A stretch of DNA of 17,228 nucleotides from an uncultured Verrucomicrobia subdivision 3 bacterium (GTDB lineage Bacteria; Verrucomicrobiota; Verrucomicrobiae; Limisphaerales; CAMLLE01), in NCBI GenBank assembly GCA_946480555.1, contig CAMLLE010000011.1, positions 1 to 17,228 of the forward strand, written 5' to 3'. A program made the translations under genes and the position numbers. A model generated the notes under the pieces. That model saw nothing but the letters and a program-made list of their open reading frames with translations, was not told where the DNA came from and made no database searches. This document shows, piece by piece, positions 1-7,319 of the stretch. Positions within the stretch are counted from its first letter, which is position 1. Each line of letters opens with the position of its first letter.

Positions 1-188
1 CCGGATTGAATAGCAAAGTGCGATCGGCGGCATTGCTCAAGAACGGCGCCACGCTGGAAACGAGGGCGAACGAGGACGGCGTCTGGATCAACGTTCCCAA
101 AGACGCCCCCGACCGGATTTCTTCGACAGTGGTATTGAAACTGAGATCGCCGTTGGAAGTTTACAAACCGGCGGCCAGCGGTTCGTAG
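1..188 (+). CDS. GH29 alpha-L-fucosidase, C-terminal fragment (5' end outside window)
   Basis: The reading frame enters from the left edge (first full codon at base 3) and stops with TAG at 186-188. About 61 residues remain. They align by eye with the C-terminal beta-domain of the complete fucosidases downstream: the GLNSKVRSAALL start resembles GLRSKVTKARLL of the next gene, and the end VPKDAPDRISSTVVLKL resembles VPSAAPDKFSSTLVLKV of the third. It is therefore most likely the tail of another secreted GH29 retaining fucosidase. Like the gene at 2230 it ends right after this beta-domain and lacks the extra C-terminal module seen in the genes at 335 and 4422. The catalytic part is outside the window, so activity cannot be judged. 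The stop codon lies inside the GTAG head of a hairpin element. Confidence 0.8.
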   Translation, partial: GLNSKVRSAALLKNGATLETRANEDGVWINVPKDAPDRISSTVVLKLRSPLEVYKPAASGS

Positions 189-210
189 CGGCGTCTCTGG
201 CGGGCGCCGC
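185..210 (+). repeat. GTAG-headed REP-like hairpin
   Basis: GTAG at 185-188 is followed by a stem GCGGCG (188-193) pairing with CGCCGC (205-210) across an 11-nt loop. The layout, tetranucleotide head then GC-rich hairpin, is that of REP elements, and similar GTAGCG-headed hairpins occur at 9280, 14762 and 17213. The TAG of the head is the stop codon of the upstream gene. It could instead be a terminator stem, but no T tract follows. Confidence 0.4.
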
Positions 211-334
211 AAACTTTGATCCGGTGGGGCGGAGCCCGTATTCAAATGGCGCTCTCCAGAGATGCCGCCGCGCGATTCAGAACGCTGCCGCACATTTTGT
301 CACCGCCATCCAGAATGAACCGTCTGCAAAACGC

Positions 335-2089
335 ATGAACATGATCCTCCGACGACTCTGCCTTGCCGCGTTCATCGCCTCCGCGATTTCAACCGCCGGC
401 GCTCAGGAAATTCCCAAACCTTCGCCCGATCAGGATGCGCGCATGAAATGGTGGCGCGATGCGAAGTTCGGCATGTTCATTCACTGGGGCGTCTATGCCG
501 TTCCCGCCGGCACCTACAACGGCAGGCAGATTCCCGGCATTGGCGAATGGATCATGCTGCGTGGCAGAATTCCCGTTGCCGAATACCGCGCCTACGCGCA
601 GCAGTTCAATCCGGTGAAATATGAGCCGAAGGAATGGGCGAAGCTCGCGAGGGAAGCAGGCATGAAATACATCGTCATCACCGCCAAGCATCACGACGGC
701 TTCGCACTGTTCCCATCGGACGTGACGGATTGGGACATCGCTGACGCGTCGCCCTACAAGAAGGATTTGATCACGCCGCTCGCCAAGGCCACGCGGAAGG
801 AAGGATTGAAGTTCGGCACTTACTATTCGCAATCGCAGGACTGGACGCATCCCGGCGGCGCGAAGGGTGATCACAAGGAAGGCGAAGGCTGGGACGAAGC
901 GCACAAGGGAAGCTATGACGATTACTTGAAGAACATCGCCGTCCCGCAAACGCGCGAAATCCTGACACGCATCCAGCCGGACATTCTCTGGTGGGACACG
1001 CCGATGTACATGACCGCCGCGCGCGTGCAGCCGCTGCACGATCTGCTGCCGCTGCGGCCGGGCCTCATCACGAACAATCGACTTGGCGCCCATTTCCCTG
1101 GCGACACCGAAACACCCGAGCAGTTCATTCCCGCCACCGGTTTCAAGGATCGCGACTGGGAAACGTGCATGACGATGAACGACACGTGGGGCTTCAAGAG
1201 CTACGACCACAATTGGAAATCGACCGAGACGTTGATCCGCAACCTGGTGGACATCGTCAGCAAAGGCGGCAACTACCTGCTCAATGTCGGGCCGACGGCG
1301 GAAGGCGAAATTCCTGAACCGAGCATTCAACGATTGAAAGCGATCGGCAAATGGATGGACGCGAACGGGGACGCCATTTACGGAACGACCGCGAGTCCGT
1401 TCGCGCGCCTGACGTGGGGCCGTTGCACCAAAAAGGTGAACGACAAGGGCGGCACGCTGTATCTGCATGTGTTCGATTGGCCGGGCGACGGGAAGCTGAC
1501 GGTACCGGGATTGCGCAGCAAGGTGACAAAGGCCCGCCTGCTGGCGAATCGAAGCAAGGTCGGCGTGAGCACGGACGGAAACGATGTGGTGCTTCAATTG
1601 CCCGCGAAAGCGCCGGATGCCATCGCCAGTGTCGTCGCGCTCGAGTTCAAAGGACCGCTCGAAGTGGATCGAATTCTTCCCACGACCGAGCCTGGCGGAA
1701 AATTGGTTTTGGGTGCGGAACTCGCGGACATTCACAACAGCCTGAGCGCGCACGCACGGTTGCAGGGCCGCGGCGACGAGGCGCGCATCACAAATTGGAA
1801 CAGCCATCAGTCACGGGTCTCCTGGGACTTCAATGCAACCAGAGCTGGAAGTTATCGCGTCGTCGCCGAGGTTTCCGGAAACGGCAGCGGCAAACTGAAC
1901 ATCCTCGTTGGCGGCACCGCGGTGAAGGCGGAAGTCGGCAGCGCAGAGAACTCCGGAACCCGCGCGGTGGAGTTGGGAACGATTTCGATTCCAGCGCCCG
2001 GCACGCACACCATCGAATTGAAACCGCAGCGGACGGACTGGAAGGGCTTTGAGCTGCGGAGCCTGACACTCACGCCCGTGGCGGACTGA
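335..2089 (+). CDS. Secreted GH29 alpha-L-fucosidase with C-terminal beta module
   Basis: Glycoside hydrolase family 29 enzymes remove alpha-L-fucose with retention of configuration. The protein has 584 residues. An upstream in-frame Met at 224 exists, but ATG 335 (or 341) gives a clean signal peptide, NMILRRLCLAAFIASA, ending near AGAQ (residue 24), so I start there. Visible family motifs: FGMFIHWG (45-52), KHHDGFA (118-124), the nucleophile region ILWWDTP with Asp221, DWETCMT (274-280) and a GGNYLLNVGPT stretch (311-321). The catalytic barrel spans about 35-350 and the usual C-terminal beta-domain about 355-445. Residues about 452-584 form an additional beta-rich module that may bind carbohydrate; I cannot name its family. 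No Shine-Dalgarno is visible. The neighbours on both sides are GH29 paralogues in the same direction. The acid/base residue varies in position across GH29 and I cannot assign it; substrate is unknown, though fucoidan or fucosylated glycans are typical for such clusters. Confidence 0.93.
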   Translation: MNMILRRLCLAAFIASAISTAGAQEIPKPSPDQDARMKWWRDAKFGMFIHWGVYAVPAGTYNGRQIPGIGEWIMLRGRIPVAEYRAYAQQFNPVKYEPKEWAKLAREAGMKYIVITAKHHDGFALFPSDVTDWDIADASPYKKDLITPLAKATRKEGLKFGTYYSQSQDWTHPGGAKGDHKEGEGWDEAHKGSYDDYLKNIAVPQTREILTRIQPDILWWDTPMYMTAARVQPLHDLLPLRPGLITNNRLGAHFPGDTETPEQFIPATGFKDRDWETCMTMNDTWGFKSYDHNWKSTETLIRNLVDIVSKGGNYLLNVGPTAEGEIPEPSIQRLKAIGKWMDANGDAIYGTTASPFARLTWGRCTKKVNDKGGTLYLHVFDWPGDGKLTVPGLRSKVTKARLLANRSKVGVSTDGNDVVLQLPAKAPDAIASVVALEFKGPLEVDRILPTTEPGGKLVLGAELADIHNSLSAHARLQGRGDEARITNWNSHQSRVSWDFNATRAGSYRVVAEVSGNGSGKLNILVGGTAVKAEVGSAENSGTRAVELGTISIPAPGTHTIELKPQRTDWKGFELRSLTLTPVAD

Positions 2090-2111
2090 CGTGCGGCGCA
2101 AGTGCAGTTGA

Positions 2112-2180
2112 ATATGGGGCGGAGCGGCAGCTCCGCCCTGCCAATATGAAGGTAGGGCTGCTCTGCCGCGCAGCCCCATT
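2112..2180. repeat. Inverted pair of REP-type hairpins (BIME-like)
   Basis: Two hairpins face each other in the gap between two fucosidase genes. The left one (2118-2137) is GGCGGAGC/GCTCCGCC with loop GGCA. The right one is GGGCTGC (2155-2161) paired with GCAGCCC (2170-2176), preceded by GTAG (2152-2155). Reverse-complementing the left unit gives a 29-nt sequence that matches the right unit (2151-2179) at 23 of 29 positions, including the shared end GCCCCAT. Two paired positions change together: G-C to T-A and A-T to C-G. This is the structure expected of a REP doublet maintained as RNA or ssDNA hairpins. Transcription termination is a possible side effect, but no T tract follows. Confidence 0.65.
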
Positions 2181-2229
2181 GTCCGGGCGTGCGCCGGACA
2201 CGGAATGATTTCAAAAAAGCAGATGCCTT

Positions 2230-3600
2230 ATGAAAAAACTCCCAACTCTGATCGCCGCCCTGGCCATCACGCTTTCAACTTCCGCCCAAACCAATCCCGA
2301 CGGCACGCCGGACACCGGCGACGCGCATGACGGCCAGAAGCTGGTTGCCGCCGATGCCGCCGCGAAGCGCCTCGAATGGTGGAGCGAGGCGCGTTTCGGC
2401 ATGTTCATTCATTGGGGACTCTATTCGCACGATGGCTGTTTCTGGAACGGCAAGGACGGCAAGACCGAGCACATGATGCGGCATCTCCAGATTCCGATTG
2501 CCGAATACGAGAAGATCGCCACGCAGTTCAACCCGGTGAAGTTCAGCGCTGATGAATGGGTGCGCATCGCCAAGGATGCCGGGATGAAATACATGGTTAT
2601 CACGACGAAGCACCACGACGGTTTCGCGATGTTTGAAAGCCCGAGCAACGATTACAACATCGTGAAACGCACGCCTTGGAAGCGCGACGCCATCAAGGAA
2701 CTCGCCGACGCCTGCCGCAAGCAGGGATTGAAGTTCGGCGTTTATTATTCGCTCGGCCGCGACTGGCACGATCCCGATGTTCCGACCAGCGTGAAAGCCG
2801 ATGGCAATCGCCGCAGCAACACGTGGGATTTCCCGGATGAGGAGAAGAAGGATTTCACGAAGTATTTTGAGCGCAAAGTGAAGCCGCAGGTGCGTGAGCT
2901 TCTAACGCAGTATGGACCGATTGCGGTGATGTGGTTCGACACGCCGGAAAAAATTTCCAAAGCGCAAAGCGAAGAACTCGTGGCACTCATTCGCAAGCTG
3001 CAGCCGGACTGTGTCATCAACGCGCGGGTCGGAAATCGTCTCGGCGATTACGCGGTGCAGGAGCAGAAGATTCCCGCCAGCGGCGATCCGCAGCCGTGGG
3101 AGACCTGCATGACGCTGAACCGTCACTGGGGCTTTCATAAGATGGATGAGCAATGGAAACCGACGGAAACGCTCGTGCAGAACCTGATAGACATCGCCAG
3201 CAAGGGCGGGAACTTCCTGCTCAACGTCGGACCAACCGGTGAGGGTCTGATTCCGTCTGCGTCAGTGGAGCGCCTTCGTGAGGTCGGCGGCTGGATGCAA
3301 CGCAACGGCGAAGCGATCTATGGAACCACGGCCAGCCCTCTGGGAACAATGAACTGGGGCCGCTGCACCAAGCGCGTTTCTGGAAATTCAACGACGCTCT
3401 ACCTGCACGTCTTTAACTGGCCTGCGGATGGGAAACTTCAAGTAATTGGAGTGAAAGGCGAAGTTGAGTCCGCGGAGTTGCTCGTCGATGGCAAGAAACT
3501 GGCGTTCGAGCAGAGCGGAAGCGGAATTAGCGTGACGGTTCCTTCCGCCGCACCCGACAAGTTCTCGTCCACGCTGGTGCTGAAGGTGAAGGGAAGTTGA
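2230..3600 (+). CDS. Secreted GH29 alpha-L-fucosidase, short form
   Basis: A 456-residue GH29 retaining alpha-L-fucosidase. The N-terminus MKKLPTLIAALAITLSTSAQ is a typical signal peptide, cleaved about residue 20, which supports the ATG at 2230; no Shine-Dalgarno is visible. Motifs: RFGMFIHWG (55-63), TKHHDGFAMF (127-135), VMWFDTP with the presumed nucleophile Asp237, PWETCMT (289-295) and GGNFLLNVGPTGEG (326-339). The catalytic domain runs about 45-365 and the C-terminal beta-domain about 370-456. It ends there, without the extra module of the genes at 335 and 4422. The PWETC signature resembles that of the classical GH29 subfamily and of the 335 gene, so the two probably share mechanism and are related by duplication. 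The REP doublet lies directly upstream and the RAYT island directly downstream. Substrate linkage cannot be read from the sequence. Confidence 0.93.
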   Translation: MKKLPTLIAALAITLSTSAQTNPDGTPDTGDAHDGQKLVAADAAAKRLEWWSEARFGMFIHWGLYSHDGCFWNGKDGKTEHMMRHLQIPIAEYEKIATQFNPVKFSADEWVRIAKDAGMKYMVITTKHHDGFAMFESPSNDYNIVKRTPWKRDAIKELADACRKQGLKFGVYYSLGRDWHDPDVPTSVKADGNRRSNTWDFPDEEKKDFTKYFERKVKPQVRELLTQYGPIAVMWFDTPEKISKAQSEELVALIRKLQPDCVINARVGNRLGDYAVQEQKIPASGDPQPWETCMTLNRHWGFHKMDEQWKPTETLVQNLIDIASKGGNFLLNVGPTGEGLIPSASVERLREVGGWMQRNGEAIYGTTASPLGTMNWGRCTKRVSGNSTTLYLHVFNWPADGKLQVIGVKGEVESAELLVDGKKLAFEQSGSGISVTVPSAAPDKFSSTLVLKVKGS

Positions 3601-3637
3601 GGCGTTGCGGTGCCTTGGGTGAACGCGTCCTCGAATA

Positions 3638-3693
3638 CGAATCCCAAAGGGATTCCGCCTCAAAGCCCAAGGTTGCTTCCGAGCAACCTTGGG
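3638..3693 (-). repeat. REP double-hairpin unit, left flank of RAYT gene
   Basis: On the + strand: hairpin GAATCCC-AAA-GGGATTC (3639-3655), a short spacer, then a perfect 12-bp hairpin CCCAAGGTTGCT/AGCAACCTTGGG (3666-3677 with 3682-3693, loop TCCG). Its reverse complement matches the unit at 4266-4324 in order, spacer and stems: the spacer GCTTTGAGGC here is GCTGTGAGGC there, both followed by GGAATCCC. The two units are therefore inverted copies bracketing the transposase gene. One stem pair differs by a compensatory A-T to G-C change. Confidence 0.75.
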
Positions 3694-3700
3694 ACTGGAC

Positions 3701-3749
3701 GGGATTGATCCGGCAACCCCAAGGGGGTTGCGTCACCCACATCAATCCC
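3701..3749 (-). repeat. Nested hairpin overlapping the 3' end of the RAYT gene
   Basis: The outer stem GGGATTGAT (3701-3709) pairs with ATCAATCCC (3741-3749). The inner stem GCAACCCC (3713-3720) pairs with GGGGTTGC (3724-3731) with loop AAG. The arms are asymmetrically bulged. The stop codon of the - strand transposase gene (3742-3744) lies inside the outer arm. The inner GCAAC/GTTGC stem echoes the GGTTGC hairpins of the flanking REP units, so it may be a diverged third unit, or it may act as the gene's terminator. Confidence 0.55.
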
Positions 3750-4197
3750 AAAGAAACCGTTCATCCCATTCCTGTTCGTGTCTCCGAAGAAGGGCGCGGA
3801 GTTCATCCTGGAAATTCATTCTCGCGTGATGAGCGTCTTGTTTGGCCACGTATTCCGTCACTCGGTTTAGATTCGACCGGCTCACGCTGAAGCCGGCATA
3901 GCCGCCTTGCCACGCAAAATCCGCGAATTCCGGAGCTTGTTCATGCAGCCATTGATTGGACACGCGCTTCAATTCCTTCACCCATTCCGCCTGAGTGATC
4001 GTTCGACTAAAGCGCGCCAGAATGTGAACATGATCTTCGACACCGCCTACGCGGATCGGTGGACAGTCCAATCGTTTCGAAATCTCACCAAGGTGCGCGT
4101 GGAGCGCCATGCGGGTTTCCAAATCGCGCAGGAACGGCCGGCGATCCTTCGTGGAAAAAACGAGGTGAATATAAACGACCGACAATGATTGCGGCAT
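3742..4197 (-). CDS. REP-associated tyrosine transposase (RAYT, IS200/Y1-like)
   Basis: A 151-residue HUH-type single-strand transposase of the Y1/IS200 superfamily. These proteins nick single-stranded DNA at hairpin-marked sites through a catalytic tyrosine. Visible: the N-terminal strand YIHLVFSTKDRRPFL (9-23), the metal-binding HUH motif His56-Val57-His58 within GGVEDHVHIL, and the candidate nucleophile Tyr116 in RVTEYVAKQ. The C-terminus NFQDELRALLRRHEQEWDER is what I associate with Verrucomicrobia RAYTs. The open frame extends upstream to 4377, but that part only translates the REP sequence. The start at 4197 has a clear AAGGAG three bases ahead of ATG and begins MPQSLSVVYIHLV as in relatives. 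The gene is opposite in direction to the fucosidases and is bracketed by inverted REP units. It looks intact. RAYTs are usually single-copy housekeeping-like genes, not mobile themselves. Confidence 0.9.
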   Translation of the reverse strand: MPQSLSVVYIHLVFSTKDRRPFLRDLETRMALHAHLGEISKRLDCPPIRVGGVEDHVHILARFSRTITQAEWVKELKRVSNQWLHEQAPEFADFAWQGGYAGFSVSRSNLNRVTEYVAKQDAHHARMNFQDELRALLRRHEQEWDERFLWD

Positions 4198-4215
4198 TGG
4201 CTCCTTTCTTGGGTG
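4198..4215 (-). promoter_or_regulatory. Strong ribosome binding site of the RAYT gene
   Basis: Read on the - strand, AAGAAAGGAGCCA immediately precedes ATG 4197. AAGGAG three bases before the start fixes the translation start and rules out the longer upstream frame. Most genes in this window lack such a site. Confidence 0.75.
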
Positions 4216-4265
4216 GATGTTCCCGGGCGCAACGTCGTTGAGGTTGCGATTTGCGTGCGAAGTTA

Positions 4266-4324
4266 TCCAGGGTTGCTCGTGCCTCGCAACCCTGGGCTGT
4301 GAGGCGGAATCCCGTTGGGATTCC
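4266..4324 (+). repeat. REP double-hairpin unit, right flank of RAYT gene
   Basis: Hairpin CCAGGGTTGC/GCAACCCTGG (4267-4276 with 4286-4295, 9-nt loop), spacer GCTGTGAGGC (4296-4305), then hairpin GGAATCCC-GTT-GGGATTCC (4306-4324). It is the inverted counterpart of the unit at 3638-3693. It lies upstream of the RAYT coding region and upstream of the third fucosidase. Open frames in both directions run through it, giving false N-terminal extensions of both genes. Confidence 0.75.
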
Positions 4325-4421
4325 TGGCAGTCGTGCCGAAAGCCAAAGGGACAATCGCTGTCACGCGGTACGTACAATGTTCAACTGTTCGTTTCGTTTC
4401 ATGCAGAGATACTGTTCGTCC

Positions 4422-6245
4422 ATGAAATCCTGCGGCTTGCGTCCGATTCATTTTGGATTCCTCCTGATCGCTTCCACCGTGTCGCTGATGGCCCAATCGT
4501 TTTCCGCGCCGTCGAAGGACAGCCCGGAAACGGCCTGGTGGCATGAATCGATGAAGACGCGCGACGAACGGATCGCGTGGTGGCGCGAGGCGCGCTTCGG
4601 GATGTTCGTGCATTGGGGCGTTTACTCGACTCTGGGCAACGAATACAAAGGCCGCAAAGGCGGCACCTACGCCGAGCACATTCAGCGCGTCCTGAAAATT
4701 CCAATTCCGGAATATCGCGCCGAAGTCGCCGGCGTTTTCAATCCCACGAACTTCAACGCGGACGAATGGATCCGCACCGCCAAACAGGCCGGCATGGGTT
4801 ACTTCATCATCACGTCCAAGCATCACGATGGGTTTGCGATGTGGCCCAGCCAGGTGAGCGATTACAACATCACAAACGCGACACCCTGGAAGCGCGACCC
4901 GATGCAGGAACTGCGCGAGGCCTGCCGCAAGCACGGTGTGAAGTTCGGATTCTATTACTCCCACGCGTTCGATTGGGGCGAGGAGAACGGGCCCGGCAAT
5001 GACTGGCAGTACAACAACCCGGGTGGCGACAAATTGATCGGCGGCCGCAGCTGGTGGGAAACGACGCCGGACTTCCTGCCGAAAGCGCGAAAGTATGTGG
5101 ACGAAAAATCCATTCCCCAGTTGCAGGAACTGGTGAAGCTTTACAATCCGGACATCTTCTGGTTCGACACTCCGAGCAAGCTGCCCGAGTCCGAGAACTA
5201 TCGCATCCTGAAAGCCGTGCGCGCCGCGAGTTCGCGCGTGGTCATCAATGGCCGCATCGTTCGAAGCCTGGGCGATTATGTTTCAACGGCGGACCGGCCG
5301 GCGGAGTTCCCGCCGCACGATGGCGATTGGGAAGCGATCCCAACCACCAACGAATCCTACGGCTGGAGCAAGTTCGACCAATCGCACAAGCCGCCCGCGC
5401 ATTTCATCCAGATGCTTGCCAAAGCCGTTGCTCGTGGCGGCAACGTGCTGATGAACGTAGGGCCAATGGGCGATGGACGCATTGATCCGAAGGACACCGC
5501 GATCCTGAAAGCAATTGGCGATTGGTGGAAGATGAACGGCGAAGCCATTCGCGGCTGCGGAAGCACGCCCTTGCCGGTGCAGACGTGGGGTGAATCGACA
5601 CGCAAAGGAAATTGCATTTACCTGCACGTGTTCGAATGGCCGAAAGGCGGGAAGCTGGTGGTTGGCGGATTGAAGTCCAGCGTTCGCCAGGCACAACTGC
5701 TCGCGGGCGGAAAGGAGTTGAAGGTTGAACGCATGAACGAGGCGGACTTGAGCATTGATGTACCAATGCAAGCGCCTGATTCAGCGAACACCGTGATCGC
5801 GTTGGACTGCGAAGGCGCACCGAAAGTGGAACCCGTTCGCCTGCTGCAACCGGGTTTTGCAGTCGAGACGCTGCGTGTCTTCGATGCCGAGCTGAACGGA
5901 CGCGGCTTGCGATTCGGTCCCGGCAAGGTTCGCGACGCGCATGTCATTGGCTGGACGAACGCGTCGCAATTCATTTCCTGGCCGGTGCGTCTAAACACTC
6001 CCGCCGCATATTCTGTGGAGCTGATTTACGACGCCGAACCAGATTCGAAGAACGCTGCTTTCAGCGTCCGGTTTGGCGACCAGGTGCTGGACGGAAGAAT
6101 CCGGCCTGGGACCATCGAAACGCTTTTGCTGGGGCGCATTTCATTAAAAGCCGGTCCCACAGAAATCCAGCTTGCGACCACGGCCATTCCCGCAGGCGAG
6201 TTGATGCGGCCACGTGCGCTTGTGTTGAAACCAGTGGCACAGTGA
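4422..6245 (+). CDS. Secreted GH29 alpha-L-fucosidase, divergent active-site variant
   Basis: A 607-residue GH29 enzyme. The open frame begins at 4251, but its first part translates a REP hairpin. ATG 4422 gives a good signal peptide (MKSCGLRPIHFGFLLIASTV..., cleavage near SLMAQ, residue 25); ATGs at 4377 and 4401 are alternatives. Motifs: RFGMFVHWG (58-66), SKHHDGFAMW (132-141), IFWFDTP with presumed nucleophile Asp249, and GGNVLMNVGPMGDG (339-352). The segment equivalent to DWETCMTMNDTWGF of the other two reads DWEAIPTTNESYGW (302-315), so the active-site surroundings differ and the substrate may too. It also has an insert around 187-225 (GEENG...NDWQYNNPGG). After the beta-domain (about 385-465) comes a module of about 135 residues (473-607) resembling the tail of the 335 gene. 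The RAYT island separates it from the upstream fucosidases, so it probably has its own promoter. Confidence 0.92.
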   Translation: MKSCGLRPIHFGFLLIASTVSLMAQSFSAPSKDSPETAWWHESMKTRDERIAWWREARFGMFVHWGVYSTLGNEYKGRKGGTYAEHIQRVLKIPIPEYRAEVAGVFNPTNFNADEWIRTAKQAGMGYFIITSKHHDGFAMWPSQVSDYNITNATPWKRDPMQELREACRKHGVKFGFYYSHAFDWGEENGPGNDWQYNNPGGDKLIGGRSWWETTPDFLPKARKYVDEKSIPQLQELVKLYNPDIFWFDTPSKLPESENYRILKAVRAASSRVVINGRIVRSLGDYVSTADRPAEFPPHDGDWEAIPTTNESYGWSKFDQSHKPPAHFIQMLAKAVARGGNVLMNVGPMGDGRIDPKDTAILKAIGDWWKMNGEAIRGCGSTPLPVQTWGESTRKGNCIYLHVFEWPKGGKLVVGGLKSSVRQAQLLAGGKELKVERMNEADLSIDVPMQAPDSANTVIALDCEGAPKVEPVRLLQPGFAVETLRVFDAELNGRGLRFGPGKVRDAHVIGWTNASQFISWPVRLNTPAAYSVELIYDAEPDSKNAAFSVRFGDQVLDGRIRPGTIETLLLGRISLKAGPTEIQLATTAIPAGELMRPRALVLKPVAQ

Positions 6246-6363
6246 GCGCCTCGCGGTCGAGCTCCTGAACGTTTGTTCAATAGCTGCGCGGCGATTGCGT
6301 GAGTTAGGATCATCACAATCCGAGCGCAGCCTATGTCCGCCCTGTTCAACCCAAGCCACTGTC

Positions 6364-6378
6364 GATCGTCGGACGATC
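6364..6378. promoter_or_regulatory. Perfect 7-1-7 dyad upstream of the pilin-like gene
   Basis: GATCGTC-G-GACGATC is a perfect inverted repeat lying 22 bases ahead of the ATG at 6401. It could be an operator or a small hairpin in the leader. No known regulator site is recognised, and a chance palindrome is possible. Confidence 0.35.
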
Positions 6379-6400
6379 CGGCTCGTTCGCTCCGGAATAC

Positions 6401-7258
6401 ATGAATATGAGGACGATTCCCTCCCGCAATCGCAACGGTTTCACCTTGATCGAACTTCTCGTCGTCATCGCCATCATCGCGATCCTGGCGTCGATGCTCC
6501 TGCCCGCGCTGGCGCGGGCGAAGCTGAAAGCCACCCAGGCGGTTTGCCTCGGCAACCAGAAGCAACTGGCGACGGCGCTAATGATGTACACGGGTGACAA
6601 TTCGGACAAATTGATCGCCATGACGGTTCCGGCCGGGTTCAAAAATGCAGGCGGCTATTGGGCACTGGAAACCACGGCGCCTGGCAGCTGGGGCGGATCG
6701 CAAGCTCTGGCGATGCAGAGTGTGTTGAACAACCTTCGCACGAACAATGTGCTGTTCCCGTTCGCGGCCAATGTGGGTGTGTATCATTGCCCGGGCGATG
6801 TCCGGTTCAAGAACGTGATTGGTGGCGGCAACGGCGTGGGCTGGGCGTATGACAGCTATTCGGTGACGGAAAATGTGACCGGCAGTTCGGGCAATTACGC
6901 CAAGATCACCGCGATCCGGCGCGCGGCAAACTGCATGGTGTTCGTGGAGCAATCGGATTCGCGCGGCTACAACGCCGGCAATTTCGCGGGCGGCGTTTCC
7001 CAGGGACCACCGAAGATGTTCAATTATGTGGACTTGTTTGCGATCTACCATGGGAACATCAACACGTTCGCCTTCGCCGACGGCCATGCGGAACACAAGA
7101 AGTGGATGGACCGGAACATTCTGATCTCCGGCAAGACGGCAAACCGGACGGGTGTGGACGCCTACAAATATGGTCTCGCGGCGACGCCGGCTCCGAGCCA
7201 ATCAGGCCCGGACACGGCGTACATCATCGACCGCTGGCTCACACCGGCAAATCCGTGA
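6401..7258 (+). CDS. Type-IV-pilin-like (pseudopilin) protein with H-X9-DG motif
   Basis: A 285-residue protein with a class III prepilin N-terminus: RNRNG followed by [17 protein letters not shown], cleavage expected between Gly13 and Phe14, with Glu18 as the conserved fifth mature residue. The hydrophobic helix (14-38) is followed by [14 protein letters not shown], a hallmark of Verrucomicrobiota/Lentisphaerae pilin-like proteins. Near the end, His217 followed nine residues later by Asp227-Gly228 ([19 protein letters not shown]) is the H-X9-DG motif. Such proteins need a prepilin peptidase and presumably a type II secretion or type IV pilus machine encoded elsewhere; their exact role is unknown. 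Large paralogue families are often scattered near secreted glycan-degrading enzymes, as here after a fucosidase. ATG 6407 is an alternative start. No Shine-Dalgarno is visible. Confidence 0.9.
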   Translation: MNMRTIPSRNRNGFTLIELLVVIAIIAILASMLLPALARAKLKATQAVCLGNQKQLATALMMYTGDNSDKLIAMTVPAGFKNAGGYWALETTAPGSWGGSQALAMQSVLNNLRTNNVLFPFAANVGVYHCPGDVRFKNVIGGGNGVGWAYDSYSVTENVTGSSGNYAKITAIRRAANCMVFVEQSDSRGYNAGNFAGGVSQGPPKMFNYVDLFAIYHGNINTFAFADGHAEHKKWMDRNILISGKTANRTGVDAYKYGLAATPAPSQSGPDTAYIIDRWLTPANP

Positions 7259-7319
7259 GATTGGTTTGGCTGAATCCGGGCGGAAAGCAGCTCAAGCGCG
7301 GAGCGTGAATGGAAGCGCT

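Noticed and set aside
389..1807. 472-residue open frame on the - strand inside the first complete fucosidase
   Set aside because: It is a shadow of the GH29 coding strand in GC-rich DNA, Arg/Val/Ala-rich and without family motifs.
4251..4421. N-terminal extension of the third fucosidase reading through the REP unit
   Set aside because: It translates hairpin DNA and precedes a good signal peptide start at 4422.
6266..6279. GAAC-N4-GTTC dyad (TGAACGTTTGTTCA) resembling a Gram-positive LexA box
   Set aside because: It is far from the start at 6401, no SOS gene is nearby, and a short 5-bp dyad occurs by chance; the motif orientation also differs from the one I recall for Verrucomicrobia LexA.
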